A stretch of DNA of 64,000 bases. It comes from Burkholderiaceae bacterium (GTDB taxonomy: Bacteria; Pseudomonadota; Gammaproteobacteria; Burkholderiales; Burkholderiaceae_E). The notes beneath the pieces were generated by a model. That model ran no database searches. It saw only the letters and a list, made by a program, of their open reading frames with translations, and was not told the origin of the DNA. Below are positions 17,967 through 27,631 of the stretch, one piece after another. The first letter of the stretch is position 1. Every line of letters begins with the position of its first letter. Where the stretch lies: the NCBI GenBank assembly GCA_027493945.1, contig JAOSJU010000001.1, forward strand, positions 1,240,001-1,304,000, given 5' to 3'. Made by a program: the position numbers and the translations under genes.

Positions 17967-18910
17967 TCCGCTCATTCGACCTTCTGCGCCGCATGCGGGC
18001 TGCCGTCACCTCCGTGCTGCTGCTCAGCGCCACGGGCAGCTACGCCCTGAACACGGCGACCATCGTGGGTTCAGTGGCTTCGCCCGATTGCCTGGAGTAC
18101 CGGGTGGTGGGTATCTGCTACTGGCTCTACTGCACCTGGACCGGCTGCACGGTGCGCACGTCCGTCAAGGTCAGGCACTACATCCCCGATGCGGTGGTTT
18201 CGTCCTACTCGAACACCGGCGAGAACCCCTGGGTCGAAGTGCGCGCCATGAGCACGCCCAACCCTTCGGCCCAGGCCGGCGGGGACGGCACCACCAATGA
18301 AGATCACGAAAACAATCTCGCGAAGTTCAAGAACGCGGACGTCATCGGCCACCCCGGCGTCGAGGTGTTCAACCAGTTCGTCTCGTCCTCGGGCTATTTC
18401 TGCGAGGGCGCAGGCACGGCCTTCATGCCGTACCTGCTCAGTACGCTGGACACGCCGGCCTGGCGCTACAACGTACCGGAGATGGTGTACCCGGAGGCAT
18501 TGATCCCGGGCATGCGCGAGGTCGGCGCGCGCTCGACCCTGAACCTCTGGGGCAACGTCTATCCGCGCGGCGGCTTCCTGCACCAGACGGACGACCACAA
18601 GGCCGGTGCCGTGGTGGCCCAACGGGCCGGCGATGTGGTCACGCGCCGCGGGCAGATCCACGTCTATCAGCCGCTGCTCGCCAACTCCCGCGATGGCTAC
18701 TGGCCGGCCGGCGCGCTGATGGAGGGCGATGCCTCGACCGGCAAGTGGCAGGAACTCACGCCCGTCCTGTCCTCGTCCTGCACGGTCTTCCCGCGCAACG
18801 GCTTCCTGACACAGGCCCAACAAGGCGACTACGCCCGGGCGTTGTGGCGGCCCTATGCGTGCTGCGAACGCCGGGGCCAGGTGTTCCTCGGCAGCGTCGA
18901 TTTCTATTGA
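17963..18910 (+). CDS. ICE protein, PFL_4710 family (TIGR03756-like, TraU-like)
   Basis: This 315-residue periplasmic protein starts at GTG 17963, in GTGA overlap with the preceding gene. It has a signal peptide ending GSYALN and is rich in cysteine (CLEYRVVGICYWLYCTWTGC early; YACCERRGQVF late), as in TraU of F-type transfer systems, which needs disulfide bond formation. TraU-like proteins are required for mating rather than for pilus extension. The upstream DsbA-like protein may assist folding. Confidence 0.88.
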   Translation: MIRSFDLLRRMRAAVTSVLLLSATGSYALNTATIVGSVASPDCLEYRVVGICYWLYCTWTGCTVRTSVKVRHYIPDAVVSSYSNTGENPWVEVRAMSTPNPSAQAGGDGTTNEDHENNLAKFKNADVIGHPGVEVFNQFVSSSGYFCEGAGTAFMPYLLSTLDTPAWRYNVPEMVYPEALIPGMREVGARSTLNLWGNVYPRGGFLHQTDDHKAGAVVAQRAGDVVTRRGQIHVYQPLLANSRDGYWPAGALMEGDASTGKWQELTPVLSSSCTVFPRNGFLTQAQQGDYARALWRPYACCERRGQVFLGSVDFY

Positions 18911-18920
18911 GGGTACGGCG

Positions 18921-20315
18921 ATGAAGCGTCCTGAACTGATGAACCCATCCGCCAAGGTTCGCCGCCCGCTGCGCCCCACGGCGCTAGCCGGCGCGCTCGC
19001 CCTGGTCTGTGGCCTCGCGTGGGCGCAGGCCGGCTTCCAGACCAGCGGCCCCGTCATCGGCGATGAGGTCATGTACTCGATCGGCGGTGGCAGTGCGGTG
19101 TCCATGGGCCGCGCCGCTGGCATGCGTTCGATCGGGGTCGGCCTGGGTTGGAACAGCAACCTCATCTGCGGCGACATGAGCATCCAGACCACGCTGCGCA
19201 ATCAGCTCAATGGGATCACGAATGGGTTCCAGCAGATCATGAGCAACGTGATCCAGAGCGCGACCAGTGCCGTGGCATCGCTGCCGGCGCTGATCATCCA
19301 GCGTGCCGATCCGGGGCTGTACAACCTGCTGACCAATGGTGTGCTGCAGGCGAGGCTGGATTTCGACCGCTCCAAGCTGACGTGTCGCGCGATGGCCGAG
19401 AAGATGGCCGAGACGGCGGGCGGCCAGCTCGGATGGAGCCAGATGGCGGAAGGCATGGCGCTGCGCGATGCGGTGTCGAGCACGGATGCCGTATCGGCGA
19501 TCGAGCAGGCCGAGACGCGCCGCGGCAACGACGGCGTGCCCCGGGTGGGCGGCAGCAATGCCGGCGGCGCGGGCCAGTCGGCCATCCGGGTGGTCGGTGA
19601 CGTGACGCGGGCGGGCTACAACCTGGTCAACGGGCGCAGCGTGACTGACACGTCCTCCATCGCGCCCGCCAGTTGCGCGAGCCTGTCCTGCCAGACCTGG
19701 ACGTCGCCGCAGCAGGCGACCGAATGGGCGACGCGGGTTCTCGGGGAACAGGTACAGCGCACGTGTGATTCCTGCACCAAGACCGAGACCGTGCCTGGCG
19801 TCGGGCTGACGCCGCTGATCCAGGAGGAGTACGAGACCAAGCTGGAGGCCTTGCAGGAACTGGTCTCTGGGACGCGCAACACGACGTTCGAGAACCTGCA
19901 TGCAGCCGGCAGCACCTCGCTGCCCATTACACGCGGCGTCATCGAGGCGCTGCGCGACGAGCCAGACCAAGACCTGCTGGCGCGACGTCTCGCGTCCGAG
20001 GTCGCGTTGTCGTCCGTGCTGGAGAAGGCATTGCTGCTCCAGCGGACCCTGCTGACCGGCAAGAAGGAACCCAACGTGGCGGCCAACCAGTTGGCGGTCG
20101 AGGCCGTGAACCACGAGAGCGACACGCTCGATCAGGAGATCCGCAACCTCAAGACCGAACTTGAACTGCGGCGCGAACTGGCGAACAACTCGCCCATGGC
20201 CATCATCCAGCGCCACGGGACGCGCGCGGCCGGCTCGCGCGGCATCTACGAAGGCGACCCGGTGCCCGACCGCCTCGATCGGTTGCAGCGGGGCAACCCG
20301 GGAGGCACGCCATGA
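18921..20315 (+). CDS. ICE protein, PFL_4711 family (TIGR03755-like, TraH-like)
   Basis: This 464-residue exported protein resembles F-type TraH: signal peptide ending GLAWAQ, Gly-rich MYSIGGGSAVSMGRA, cysteine pairs (RTCDSCTKTETV) and a predicted coiled-coil C-terminal half. TraH-like proteins act in pilus assembly in the periplasm/outer membrane. ATG 18921 lies 10 bases after the TraU-like stop. The C-terminal RLDRLQRGNPGGTP runs into the next gene with ATGA overlap. Confidence 0.88.
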   Translation: MKRPELMNPSAKVRRPLRPTALAGALALVCGLAWAQAGFQTSGPVIGDEVMYSIGGGSAVSMGRAAGMRSIGVGLGWNSNLICGDMSIQTTLRNQLNGITNGFQQIMSNVIQSATSAVASLPALIIQRADPGLYNLLTNGVLQARLDFDRSKLTCRAMAEKMAETAGGQLGWSQMAEGMALRDAVSSTDAVSAIEQAETRRGNDGVPRVGGSNAGGAGQSAIRVVGDVTRAGYNLVNGRSVTDTSSIAPASCASLSCQTWTSPQQATEWATRVLGEQVQRTCDSCTKTETVPGVGLTPLIQEEYETKLEALQELVSGTRNTTFENLHAAGSTSLPITRGVIEALRDEPDQDLLARRLASEVALSSVLEKALLLQRTLLTGKKEPNVAANQLAVEAVNHESDTLDQEIRNLKTELELRRELANNSPMAIIQRHGTRAAGSRGIYEGDPVPDRLDRLQRGNPGGTP

Positions 20316-20659
20316 ACGCGGCCTGGCTGCGCCCGCGCTGGCTTTTCAGCCGGCGCGCGGCAAAGGCGCTGCTCCTGGCGGTGGTCATCATCGCCGCGGC
20401 CGTGGGCGCCAATCTCGTCGGCATCTACCTCGTCGGCAGCGTTGCCGGCTGGGAGCGGTGGCTGGCTGCCAGCGCGGGCTACTTCCTGGTGTGGCGGCTG
20501 TGCCTGTACGGCGCGACGGTCTATGGCTGGGTCTGGATGCGCCGCCGGCTGCTGGCCCGCGAGGAAGACGCGCAAGCGCGGCGACGCCTGGTGCGCAGCG
20601 AGATCGCCGGCGTCGTCGCCATCGTGGCGCTGGAAGCCAGCCTGCTGATGCAGAGCTGA
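20312..20659 (+). CDS. Small membrane protein of the transfer region
   Basis: A 115-residue protein with a basic N-terminus, two membrane helices (about residues 18-45 and 50-70), an Arg-rich cytoplasmic loop and a third hydrophobic segment at the C-terminus. It lies between the TraH- and TraG-like genes and overlaps the former by 4 bases. Homologous small proteins are usual at this place in clc/PAGI elements; I know no function. Confidence 0.7.
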   Translation: MNAAWLRPRWLFSRRAAKALLLAVVIIAAAVGANLVGIYLVGSVAGWERWLAASAGYFLVWRLCLYGATVYGWVWMRRRLLAREEDAQARRRLVRSEIAGVVAIVALEASLLMQS

Positions 20660-20674
20660 AGAGGGAGCCGCGCC

Positions 20675-22197
20675 ATGACGCTTTTTACGACCGACTACCG
20701 GAGTACTACCTGACGCTGGTGTCCTGGATCGTCAACAACGGCATCTGGGCGGTGCTGGTGTCGAGCGGAGTATTCGCGCTGCCGTTCGTCGCCATCATCG
20801 TGCAGGAGTGGTTGAAGGCCCGTGCGGAAGGTGCCGACGAAGGCAACAAGGGCGTGCTCTCGGCTGCGCGCATCGAGAACCGGGTCTTCGTCGCCATCGT
20901 GGTGGTGATGTTCGCTGGCATCCCGTTCATCGACGTGGACCTCAACACCATCCAGTACGACAGCTCGCGCTCGGCCCAGTGCCAGGTCAGCGTGCCGCAG
21001 CCCACGGATACCGGCTGGTCGCAGTCCTTCAGCACCATCAACAACCAGTCGGCGAAGGTGCCGGTCTGGTGGGCTTTCATGCACGCGCTCTCGCGCGCCG
21101 TCACGAGCGCCTCGGTGGCGGCGATCCCATGCGGCACGGACCTGCGGCAGATGCGCATGGAGATCGACGCGACCCGCATTGACGACCCGGTACTGGCTCA
21201 GGAAGTAGCGGATTTCTCGCGGGATTGCTATGGGCCTGCGCGGGCCAAATTGTTCATGAAGCGCCCTCAGCTTGATGAGCAGCAGATGCACGACGTGACC
21301 TGGATAGGGTCGAGGTTTTTCACGGGCACGGGCGGCTACTACGACACCTACCGCTCAAGCACGCCGCGCGACGACTGGCCCTACGACAGCACCCGCGATG
21401 CGGGGCTTGCACAGGTGGGCAGCGGTGGCGGCTACCCGACCTGCAGGCAGTGGTGGGCCGATGGCGGCAATGGCCTGCGGGCACGCCTGCTGGGACAGGT
21501 GGACCCGAACCTGTTGAATCGCCCGGCAGGCTGGGCCGGGTTCCTGAGCAGGGCCGAGGTGGACGACTCGGTGATCCGCGCCATCGCGTCACCGCGGCAA
21601 CAGAAATTGAACCAGGGTAGCGTCTATACGGACTATGGCGGCCAGATCGACAAGACCTTGCCGAACATCGTGACGCGGGCCACGGGAGACGTTGGGATGG
21701 CCGTCGGCGCGATTGCCGCGTTTCCCGCCATGGACGTCGTGAGACAGTCTCTGCCCATGGTCCTCGCCTTGCTCAAGATGGCGCTGGTCATCTGCATCCC
21801 GCTTGTGCTGGTCGTAGGCACCTACGATCTGAAGACGGTCGTTACCGTCAGCGTCGTGCAGTTCGCGCTCTTCTTCACGGACTTCTGGTTTCAGCTTGCG
21901 CGCTGGATCGATTCGACGATCCTGGATGCGCTCTATGGCTGGGGGTTCGGCTGGAATCGGCCGCACACCAACTTCGACCCGCTGGTGGGGCTGAACAACG
22001 CCTTCGGAGACATGCTCCTGATGTTTGTCACGGGCACGATGTTCATCGTACTGCCTACGTTCTGGATCATGGCCTTGGCTTGGGCGGGCGTTCGTGCCGG
22101 CAACGTGTTGCAAGGCCTCGCAGGAGCCACCGGAGATGCCAAGGCTGCTGGCGGAAGGGGAGGAAGCATTGCGATCAATGCAGTGTCGAAGAAGTGA
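20675..22197 (+). pseudogene. TraG N-terminal-like mating protein, frameshifted right after its start
   Basis: A long frame to 22197 encodes a polytopic membrane protein (about 500 residues) with helices near the N-terminus (WIVNNGIWAVLV, FVAIIVQEW) and a C-terminal membrane cluster (MALVICIPLVLVVGTYDL). This is the TraG N-terminal type involved in mating-pair stabilisation. The expected start ATG 20675 (MTLFTTDY, after AGGGAGCC) is in another frame: one base seems missing at about 20699, where CTACC(T)GGAG would restore DYLEYYLTLVSW. Otherwise the start would have to be internal. Confidence 0.78.
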
Positions 22198-22203
22198 TCG
22201 CTG

Positions 22204-22563
22204 CTAGTCGTCCTCGACATGAGGATCAATGCGGAAACCGTCGTAGGTGTATAGGCCGAATCCTGCTGGTCCGTTTCGCCACTCTGGCTCGGGCAACTCC
22301 TCGCCCAAGTCGGTGTTGCGGGCCATCCAGGCAACCACCATGACGCACACCATCACCGGGGCCAGCCAGAAGGTGGTGTACAGCAGCACCCCGAGCGCAG
22401 CCAGCTTAACCATCCACACGAGCGCGGTGGCTCCAGCCGTCGGCATGCCCTTGGAAACCAACCAGTTCGACGCCCGCCGTTCACAGCGCGCGTAGGCACG
22501 CCATCCGCGGCCAAAGGCGCGGCCGAGGCGTTCTGCGGTGCTGGTGCGAGTCGTGGTGTTCGT
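22204..22563 (-). CDS. DUF3742 family ICE membrane protein, apparent ACG start
   Basis: The minus-strand frame reads from codon 22563: ACG AAC ACC ACG ACT, then TSTAERLGRAFGRGWRAYAR and a membrane helix, ending at 22204 (119 residues). Position and sequence fit DUF3742, a small membrane protein at the end of the transfer region. There is a strong GGAGA five bases upstream of the ACG but no ATG, GTG or TTG there, and a TAG lies four codons further up; the next usual start would be an internal TTG at 22461. So either ACG is used, the ATG has mutated, or the base is miscalled. Confidence 0.7.
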   Translation of the reverse strand, partial: TNTTTRTSTAERLGRAFGRGWRAYARCERRASNWLVSKGMPTAGATALVWMVKLAALGVLLYTTFWLAPVMVCVMVVAWMARNTDLGEELPEPEWRNGPAGFGLYTYDGFRIDPHVEDD

Positions 22564-22647
22564 GGTCGTCTCCTACTGCTGAGGGATGCCTATTTCAGTT
22601 TGGTCCATTTCATTCTGTTTAGGGCTTCAATGTGTTCTCTTGCTGCT

Positions 22648-23280
22648 TCAGGACGCTTCGTCATCCGGTTCCAACGGGCCAGGGTCGGGCTCCACGCCGA
22701 TGCGGTATGTAGCAACGAAACGCGGCCAGTCCACATGGTCAACGAGATCGATGTCCTCGATGACACTGACCTTCGCGCTGGCACGCTCGAACAGCGCGAT
22801 GCTCTTGGCGGGATAGTTGTTGCGCGACGGATAGAGCACCCCCGTCGAACAGCACCTGGCCGTCATCTCCAAGCATCGCATGCACCTGGGCCGACACCTG
22901 CTGCGTGTGCGTGTAGTCGCGGCTGGCCAACTGCTCCAGGTTCAGGCCGAAGTAGCCCGCCATGACGCCCGGCGCCGTGAGGTCGGCCAGAAGCACGTCG
23001 TCCATCACGCCCACTGCGCGCACCATCCGGCTCTGGACTTCTTTCAGCGCGATCGAGCGCTTCGTGTCCGCAAGCCACTGGTGCTTATGAAACACCGACT
23101 CCATCAGCGCCGTGGGCAGGTCGCGCCCCGGTAGAGCACCCCGTAGGCCTGGGCCGGGTCATCGTAGCGATTGGTGCTGCTGCGGCCATAGTACAGCGGG
23201 CTGCCCCGATAGACGACGCGGCTCACATGCTGGAGCAGCTCACCGGCATCGATCAGGAACGAAGGCAGCTCGTGGCTCAT
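22648..23280 (-). pseudogene. RES-domain toxin, two frameshifts
   Basis: Read from ATG 23280 (MSHELPSFLIDAGELLQHVS), the frame first breaks near the C4 run at 23126-23129, resumes as DLPTALMESVFHKHQW, breaks again at the C5 run at 22839-22843, and resumes as VLYPSRNNYPAKSIALFERA to 22648. Repaired, it is a full-length RES protein of about 210 residues. RES toxins degrade or phosphorolyse NAD+ and are paired with Xre/ParS antitoxins; the partner lies directly upstream. Both breaks are one-base changes in homopolymers, so the toxin may be intact in reality. Confidence 0.75.
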
Positions 23281-23292
23281 GGCGATCTCGCT

Positions 23293-23925
23293 TCAATGCA
23301 CCTGAACGCCCAGCACGTTGAACACGGCCTCGGCCACGTCGTCGATCGTGCCATGCGTCACCGCATCCACTGGCGAGCGGCCGCCCAAACCTTCGAGCGG
23401 TTCGGACAGTGCGCGGTAGATCGTCCAAGGGTCGATGCCCTCGACCTCCTGAAGCACGGTTTGGGTCAACTGCTGCTTCACCGGGTCGAGCTGCCAGTCG
23501 GGCAGTTTCTGGCCTCGCGGCCCCACGTTCAGCGCCAGCAGCCGACGGGCGAGGATGTCCTTGTAGATCTGCTGGCGCGACTTGTCCGCCAGCTTGGCGT
23601 ACTCCGCGGGCGGCAGGTTGTGCGGCTGGTTGAAGGTTTCCAGCAGCACGGCGCGGCCTCGCTGGACGTCGGTTTCAGTCGGCGCCCAGCGCGTCTCAGC
23701 GCGCAGCGCAGCCGTCTTACGCTTCAAGGCGTGCTCCACCGTTTCACCTTCGAGGTTGGCTGGCAGCTTTACCGCCTCCACGCGCTCGTGAATGAACGCC
23801 TGCAACTCGGCCGCGAAAGCCGGCGCATCCCGGATTTCGACGGTATCCGCGAAGCGGCGCACATCCTCCACGGTGACACGCGGCAGACGGTCGGCAATGA
23901 ATTCAATGGCGGTGGGCATGGTCAT
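23293..23925 (-). CDS. Xre/MbcA/ParS-type antitoxin
   Basis: This 210-residue protein ends in an antitoxin toxin-binding domain (LEGLGGRSPVDAVTHGTIDD, then VAEAVFNVLGVQVH), the Xre/MbcA/ParS domain that neutralises RES toxins. The N-terminal two thirds are longer than in minimal antitoxins and should carry the DNA-binding part. It precedes the RES gene by 12 bases, and its promoter contains a clear inverted repeat, which suggests autorepression. Such modules stabilise ICEs by post-segregational killing. Confidence 0.78.
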   Translation of the reverse strand: MTMPTAIEFIADRLPRVTVEDVRRFADTVEIRDAPAFAAELQAFIHERVEAVKLPANLEGETVEHALKRKTAALRAETRWAPTETDVQRGRAVLLETFNQPHNLPPAEYAKLADKSRQQIYKDILARRLLALNVGPRGQKLPDWQLDPVKQQLTQTVLQEVEGIDPWTIYRALSEPLEGLGGRSPVDAVTHGTIDDVAEAVFNVLGVQVH

Positions 23926-23951
23926 CTCCCGGTAGGTTTGAGACAGGACTT

Positions 23952-23995
23952 ACTCTAGTCGCCTTTGTCGCATTTGTCAACTTTGACGACTAGAG
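23952..23995 (-). promoter_or_regulatory. Toxin-antitoxin promoter with flanking operator half-sites
   Basis: On the minus strand there is a -35 TTGACA (plus 23975-23980), a 17-bp spacer and a -10 TAGAGT (plus 23952-23957). A perfect 9-bp inverted repeat, CTCTAGTCG (23953-23961) and CGACTAGAG (23987-23995), covers the -10 and lies just upstream of the -35. This is the expected architecture for autorepression by the antitoxin. Confidence 0.75.
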
Positions 23996-24070
23996 AGCAA
24001 CCTACCGGCGAAAACAGCGTCTCCGCAGCATAGGCCGAGGCCAGCGGCTGGTCGCCGCGCAATCCATTCG

Positions 24071-24150
24071 TGCGGGTTCCACATTGACGCTGGAACCGCA
24101 ACCCAGGCCCCGCTATACCGAAACGGTTAAAGGCCAAAGGGCCGAAACGG
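24071..24150. other. Candidate oriT / relaxase-binding repeats upstream of the relaxase
   Basis: Between the divergent antitoxin and relaxase genes lie an inverted repeat TGCGG(G)TTCCA / TGGAACCGCA (24071-24081, 24091-24100; one-base bulge, 9-base loop) and two direct copies of CCGAAACGG (24118-24126, 24142-24150), plus GGCC-AAA-GGGCC pairing. In ICEclc one transfer origin lies next to the relaxase gene, so this 230-base gap is the best place for oriT here. No nick site can be named from sequence alone. Confidence 0.4.
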
Positions 24151-24232
24151 CAAGGGAATGGGGTGCAAGGGGAAAGGCCCTACCTCGAAAAGGCAAAAAG
24201 GCCTCCCGGTCGGCCCGCCACAGGACACCCGC

Positions 24233-25112
24233 ATGCTCTCCCTGTTCCAGCGAAAACGGCCCCCGGTCGCCGGCGCGCCACCGCCAGCACCCGCCACCGT
24301 CCTCCCGAAAGGGTTGATGCGGCCCGAGTCGGCCGCATCGCTGCTGGCCACCCCGCGCCGGCAGAAGCTGCTGGAGCACATTTGGCAGCGCACCTCGCTG
24401 TCGCGCAGGCAATTCGCCACGCTGTACCGAGCGCCCCTGGAACGCTACGCCGAGCTGGTCCAGGCCTTCCCGGCCTCCGAGGCGCATCACCATGCCTATC
24501 TGGGCGGCATGCTCGACCACGGCCTCGAAATCGTCGCCTACAGTCTGAAACTGCGGCAGTCCCATCTGCTGCCCATCGGCGCCAGCCCCGAAGACCAAGC
24601 GGCACAGTCCGAAGCCTGGACCGCCGCCGTCGCCTACGCCGCGCTGCTGCACGACATCGGCAAGATCGCCGTCGATCTGCACGTCGAGCTGGCCGACGGC
24701 AGCATCTGGCACCCTTGGCACGGCCCGCTGCGCCAGCCATACCGATTCCGCTACCGCGACGATCGCGAGTACCGCCTGCACAGCGCCGCGACAGGTTTGC
24801 TCTACCACCAACTGCTCGACCGTGAGGCCCTGGACTGGCTCAGCGGCTATCCGTCCCTGTGGGCACCACTGCTCTACGTCCTGGCCGGGCAGTACGAGCA
24901 CGCCGGCGTACTGGGCGAACTTGTCGTGCAGGCAGACCGGGCCTCGGTGGCCCAGGAGCTGGGCGGCGATCCGGCCCGCGCCATGGCTGCGCCCAAGCAC
25001 GCGCTGCAGCGCAAGCTGCTCGACGGGTTGCGCTACCTGCTCAAGGAACAGTTGAAACTGAACCAGCCGGAAGCCTCCGATGGCTGGCTCACCGACGATG
25101 CCCTGTGGCTGG
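24233..25112 (+). pseudogene. traI: MobH-type relaxase TraI_2, N-terminal part (split by IS21)
   Basis: This is the N-terminal half of the relaxase that nicks oriT and leads the strand into the recipient. ATG 24233 begins MLSLFQRKRPP; the TraI_2 domain follows, with HHHAYLGGMLDHGLEIVAYS and the HD-type metal motif AALLHDIGKIAVDLHVEL near residue 140. At 25112 the frame is cut by an IS21-family element; downstream, the protein continues at 27757 in frame once the 5-bp duplication is removed (…DDALWLVSKTVSDKL…). Unless the IS is lost or a second relaxase exists, this copy cannot mobilise the element. Confidence 0.88.
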
Positions 25113-25196
25113 TGTCACGGATCGGCGTAATGGAGCCGGCGATGTGCGGCGTAATGGAGCCAGTTTGAGGTAGGTGAACTGGCGTCTCGAGGGGGG

Positions 25197-25984
25197 TCAA
25201 GAATTGCTGTTTTTGGAGGTTTTTGCAAGCCCGGTTTTGGTGGGAGGCGGCGCTTGCCGAGGCGCACGGAACGACGCACCTTCGAGGGTGAGGCAGTAGG
25301 CGTTATGACGCAGCCGATCGAGAGTCGCCGAGGCGAGCAGCCGGTTGGCCGGGAAGGCTGGTCCCACTCTGGGTAATCGAGGTTGCTGGTGACGACGGTG
25401 GCGCACCGCTCGTAGCGCTCGGCGATGAGGTCGTGCAGGTCTTCGTCGGCGGGTGGGCGAAGGGGCTTGAGGCCGAAGTCATCGATGATGAGCAGCGGCA
25501 CGCGAGCGAGGTTGGCCAGTTTGCGCTCGTAGCCGCCGATGGCGCGCGCTGCGTTCAGGCTGGCCGTGAGGGCAGTGCAGGTGAAGAAGGCGACGTCGAT
25601 GCCCTGTCGAACGGCGGCGTGGCCCAGCGCCTGCGCGAGGTGGCTCTTGCCGGTGCCGCAGGGCCCGACGATGAGCACCGGGGCGCACTCGTGCACGTAG
25701 TGCCCGGTGGCCAGGTCATGCACGAGGGCGCGATTGAGCCCGGGCAGGCGATCGAAGTCGAACTGTTCGAAGGTCTTGGTGGCGCGAAACTGCGCGCGGC
25801 GCAGTCGCGTGGAGAACTTCTTCTGATCGCGCCGGGCGATCTCGTCGCCGATCAACATGGCGAGGAACTCGGTGTAGGCGAGTTTGGCGTCGATCGCCTG
25901 GCGGTTGCGGGCTTCGAGCGAGTCGAGGATGCCCGAGAGGCGAAGCTGCTTCAGTTGCGGGGCCAGTTCCGGGATGGGGTTCAC
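25197..25984 (-). pseudogene. istB: IS21 helper ATPase IstB, frameshifted
   Basis: GTG 25984 starts MNPIPELAPQLKQLRLSGIL. Walker A GPCGTGKSHLAQALGH and Walker B PLLIIDDFG identify the AAA+ transposition helper that directs IstA to targets. The frame breaks near 25367 (EWDQ…), where adding one base lets the protein continue AFPANRLLASATLDRLRHNA to a stop at 25197 (about 262 residues). Without the correction the frame runs on to 25115, past the normal end. A gap of 18 bases separates it from istA. Confidence 0.85.
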
Positions 25985-26002
25985 GCGTGGTGCTCCTGTG
26001 GA

Positions 26003-27533
26003 TCAATGCAGCCGACCGGGCTGCGCGGCAAAGAGGTCGGCGGCGTCACGCGCAAAGCGCGCGCGGCTGCCGTGGCGAGTGTCGGGTTCGATGCTCGCGT
26101 TGAGGTCTGCTCGCAGGTCGTGGCCGCCGGCGAGGATGGTCTTGACGGTGCGGTAATGCGGCGAGCCGTGCGCCAGTGCGCGCAGGCACGCCGCCTCCAG
26201 GCGAGTCGGCGTGAACTGCTCGGCAAGGCGCAAAACGCCTTGGGCTGCGCGCAGCTTCTCGAGGATGCGATCGCCCAACAGGTGGCCAACGAGGTTCTCG
26301 CACGCCGGGCCGATGCGCTGGGCCTGCTCGAGGCACCAGTGGCGGTCGTGTGCGAGAAAGCGCGCGGCGTTGGGCGGCAAGTGGTCGGCAACGGTGATGC
26401 GTTCGCCGGCCCGCTGGGCACGCCGGTGCGTGACGAGGTGGCGGTAGTCCTCGTAGAGGGCGATGGCGTTGTCGGTGGCGCGCAGCCACAGCTTGTGCCC
26501 GACCAGTGCGAAGGGCGCCGAGTACAGCGCGTAGGCGTGCTTGACGTGGCAGTCGCTGTGCACGGTGACCCGGTGCCAGGTACCGAGGTCTGGCGCCATC
26601 GCCGGCAGCGCGCGCATCAACGGGCGTTCGAGCGCAAAGAGCTCCAGCGGCTTGCGTCGTGTCGTGCCGTGCTCGCGCACGCCGGCCTCGAGCATCACCC
26701 AATCGCGTGCCGGCGGTTCAGGTCGGTCAGATCGCGGAAGGTGCGCAGCGGCAAGAAGTTGGTCTTGACGTACTTGACGCCGGCCTCGACGATGCCCTTC
26801 AACTGTGGCTCTCGCGGTGGGCACGCATCGATTCGAAAGCCGTAGCCCTGGGCGCATTCGGCGTAGGCGCGCTGCACCGTCGGCTCGGTACGGCAGGCCT
26901 TGACGATCGCGCACTTGGCGTTGTCGATGACCAGCCGGTTCGGTACCGCTGCGAACCACTCGAAGGCGCGGCGGTGGCACCCCAGCGGTCGCCACCGTCT
27001 GGTCCCAGACAAACTCGACGTACTGGTGACGCGAGAAGGCGAGCGTCATCACGAACGCCCCGGTGCGCCGCGTGGCGCCCTCGGGGTCGAGCATCATCGG
27101 CCCCGCACCAAAATCCACCTGTGCGGCATCCGCCGGGTCGAAGTGCAGACGCACGGTCGTCTGTGCGGGTTGCTTCGCACGCAGATCGGCGAGCATGCGG
27201 CGCACCGCCGAGTAGCTGCCGGTGAAGCCATGCTGGCGCTTGAGCGCCGCGTGCATCACGACGCCAGACACGCCCTGCGCGAGCCACTGCTCGATGACGC
27301 CTCGCAGCGGCTCGAGGCTCGACACCGTGCTGGCGGCGCGCCGCGGCGGGCTCATCGCCGCCGCGATCTCGGCGTCCTCGGGCAACGCGCGCTCGCGCTC
27401 GAGGCCAACCGTGACCCAGCGCCACTGCACGCAGCCCCGCCGCCTTGGGCCGGCCCATCACCTTGCTGGCTGCGATCTCCCGATCGGAATCGCCCCGGCG
27501 CATGCGCATCAGAGCCTGTCGGTACTCATACAT
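26003..27533 (-). pseudogene. istA: IS21 transposase IstA, three frameshifts
   Basis: ATG 27533 (MYEYRQALMRMRRGDSDREI) opens an N-terminal HTH. DDE residues can be placed in AAQVDFGAG, NRLVIDNAK and LKGIVEAGVKYVK. The reading frame changes near 27404, near 26980 and near 26713, by one or two bases each; the middle segment with the second and third catalytic residues lies in a different frame from both ends. Repaired, the protein is about 510 residues, normal for IstA. Either the copy is dead or the consensus is wrong; the fresh target duplication favours the latter. Confidence 0.82.
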
Positions 27534-27631
27534 CTCGAATCTCCTTCGGGCCACCGCCGCCACCTCCGGGCAAAAGGCCCGAAGGGTAGCGGTACCCATC
27601 GATTCGAGACGCCGGCTATCTACCCGCCGCT

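Noticed and set aside
22204..22461. Starting the DUF3742 protein at the internal TTG (22461)
   Set aside because: It would drop the conserved N-terminal Arg/Gly-rich part, which is continuous upstream and has its own ribosome-binding site.
25433..26845. 470-codon plus-strand frame inside the IS21 element
   Set aside because: It lies antisense to istB and istA, whose motifs are clear; no family features.
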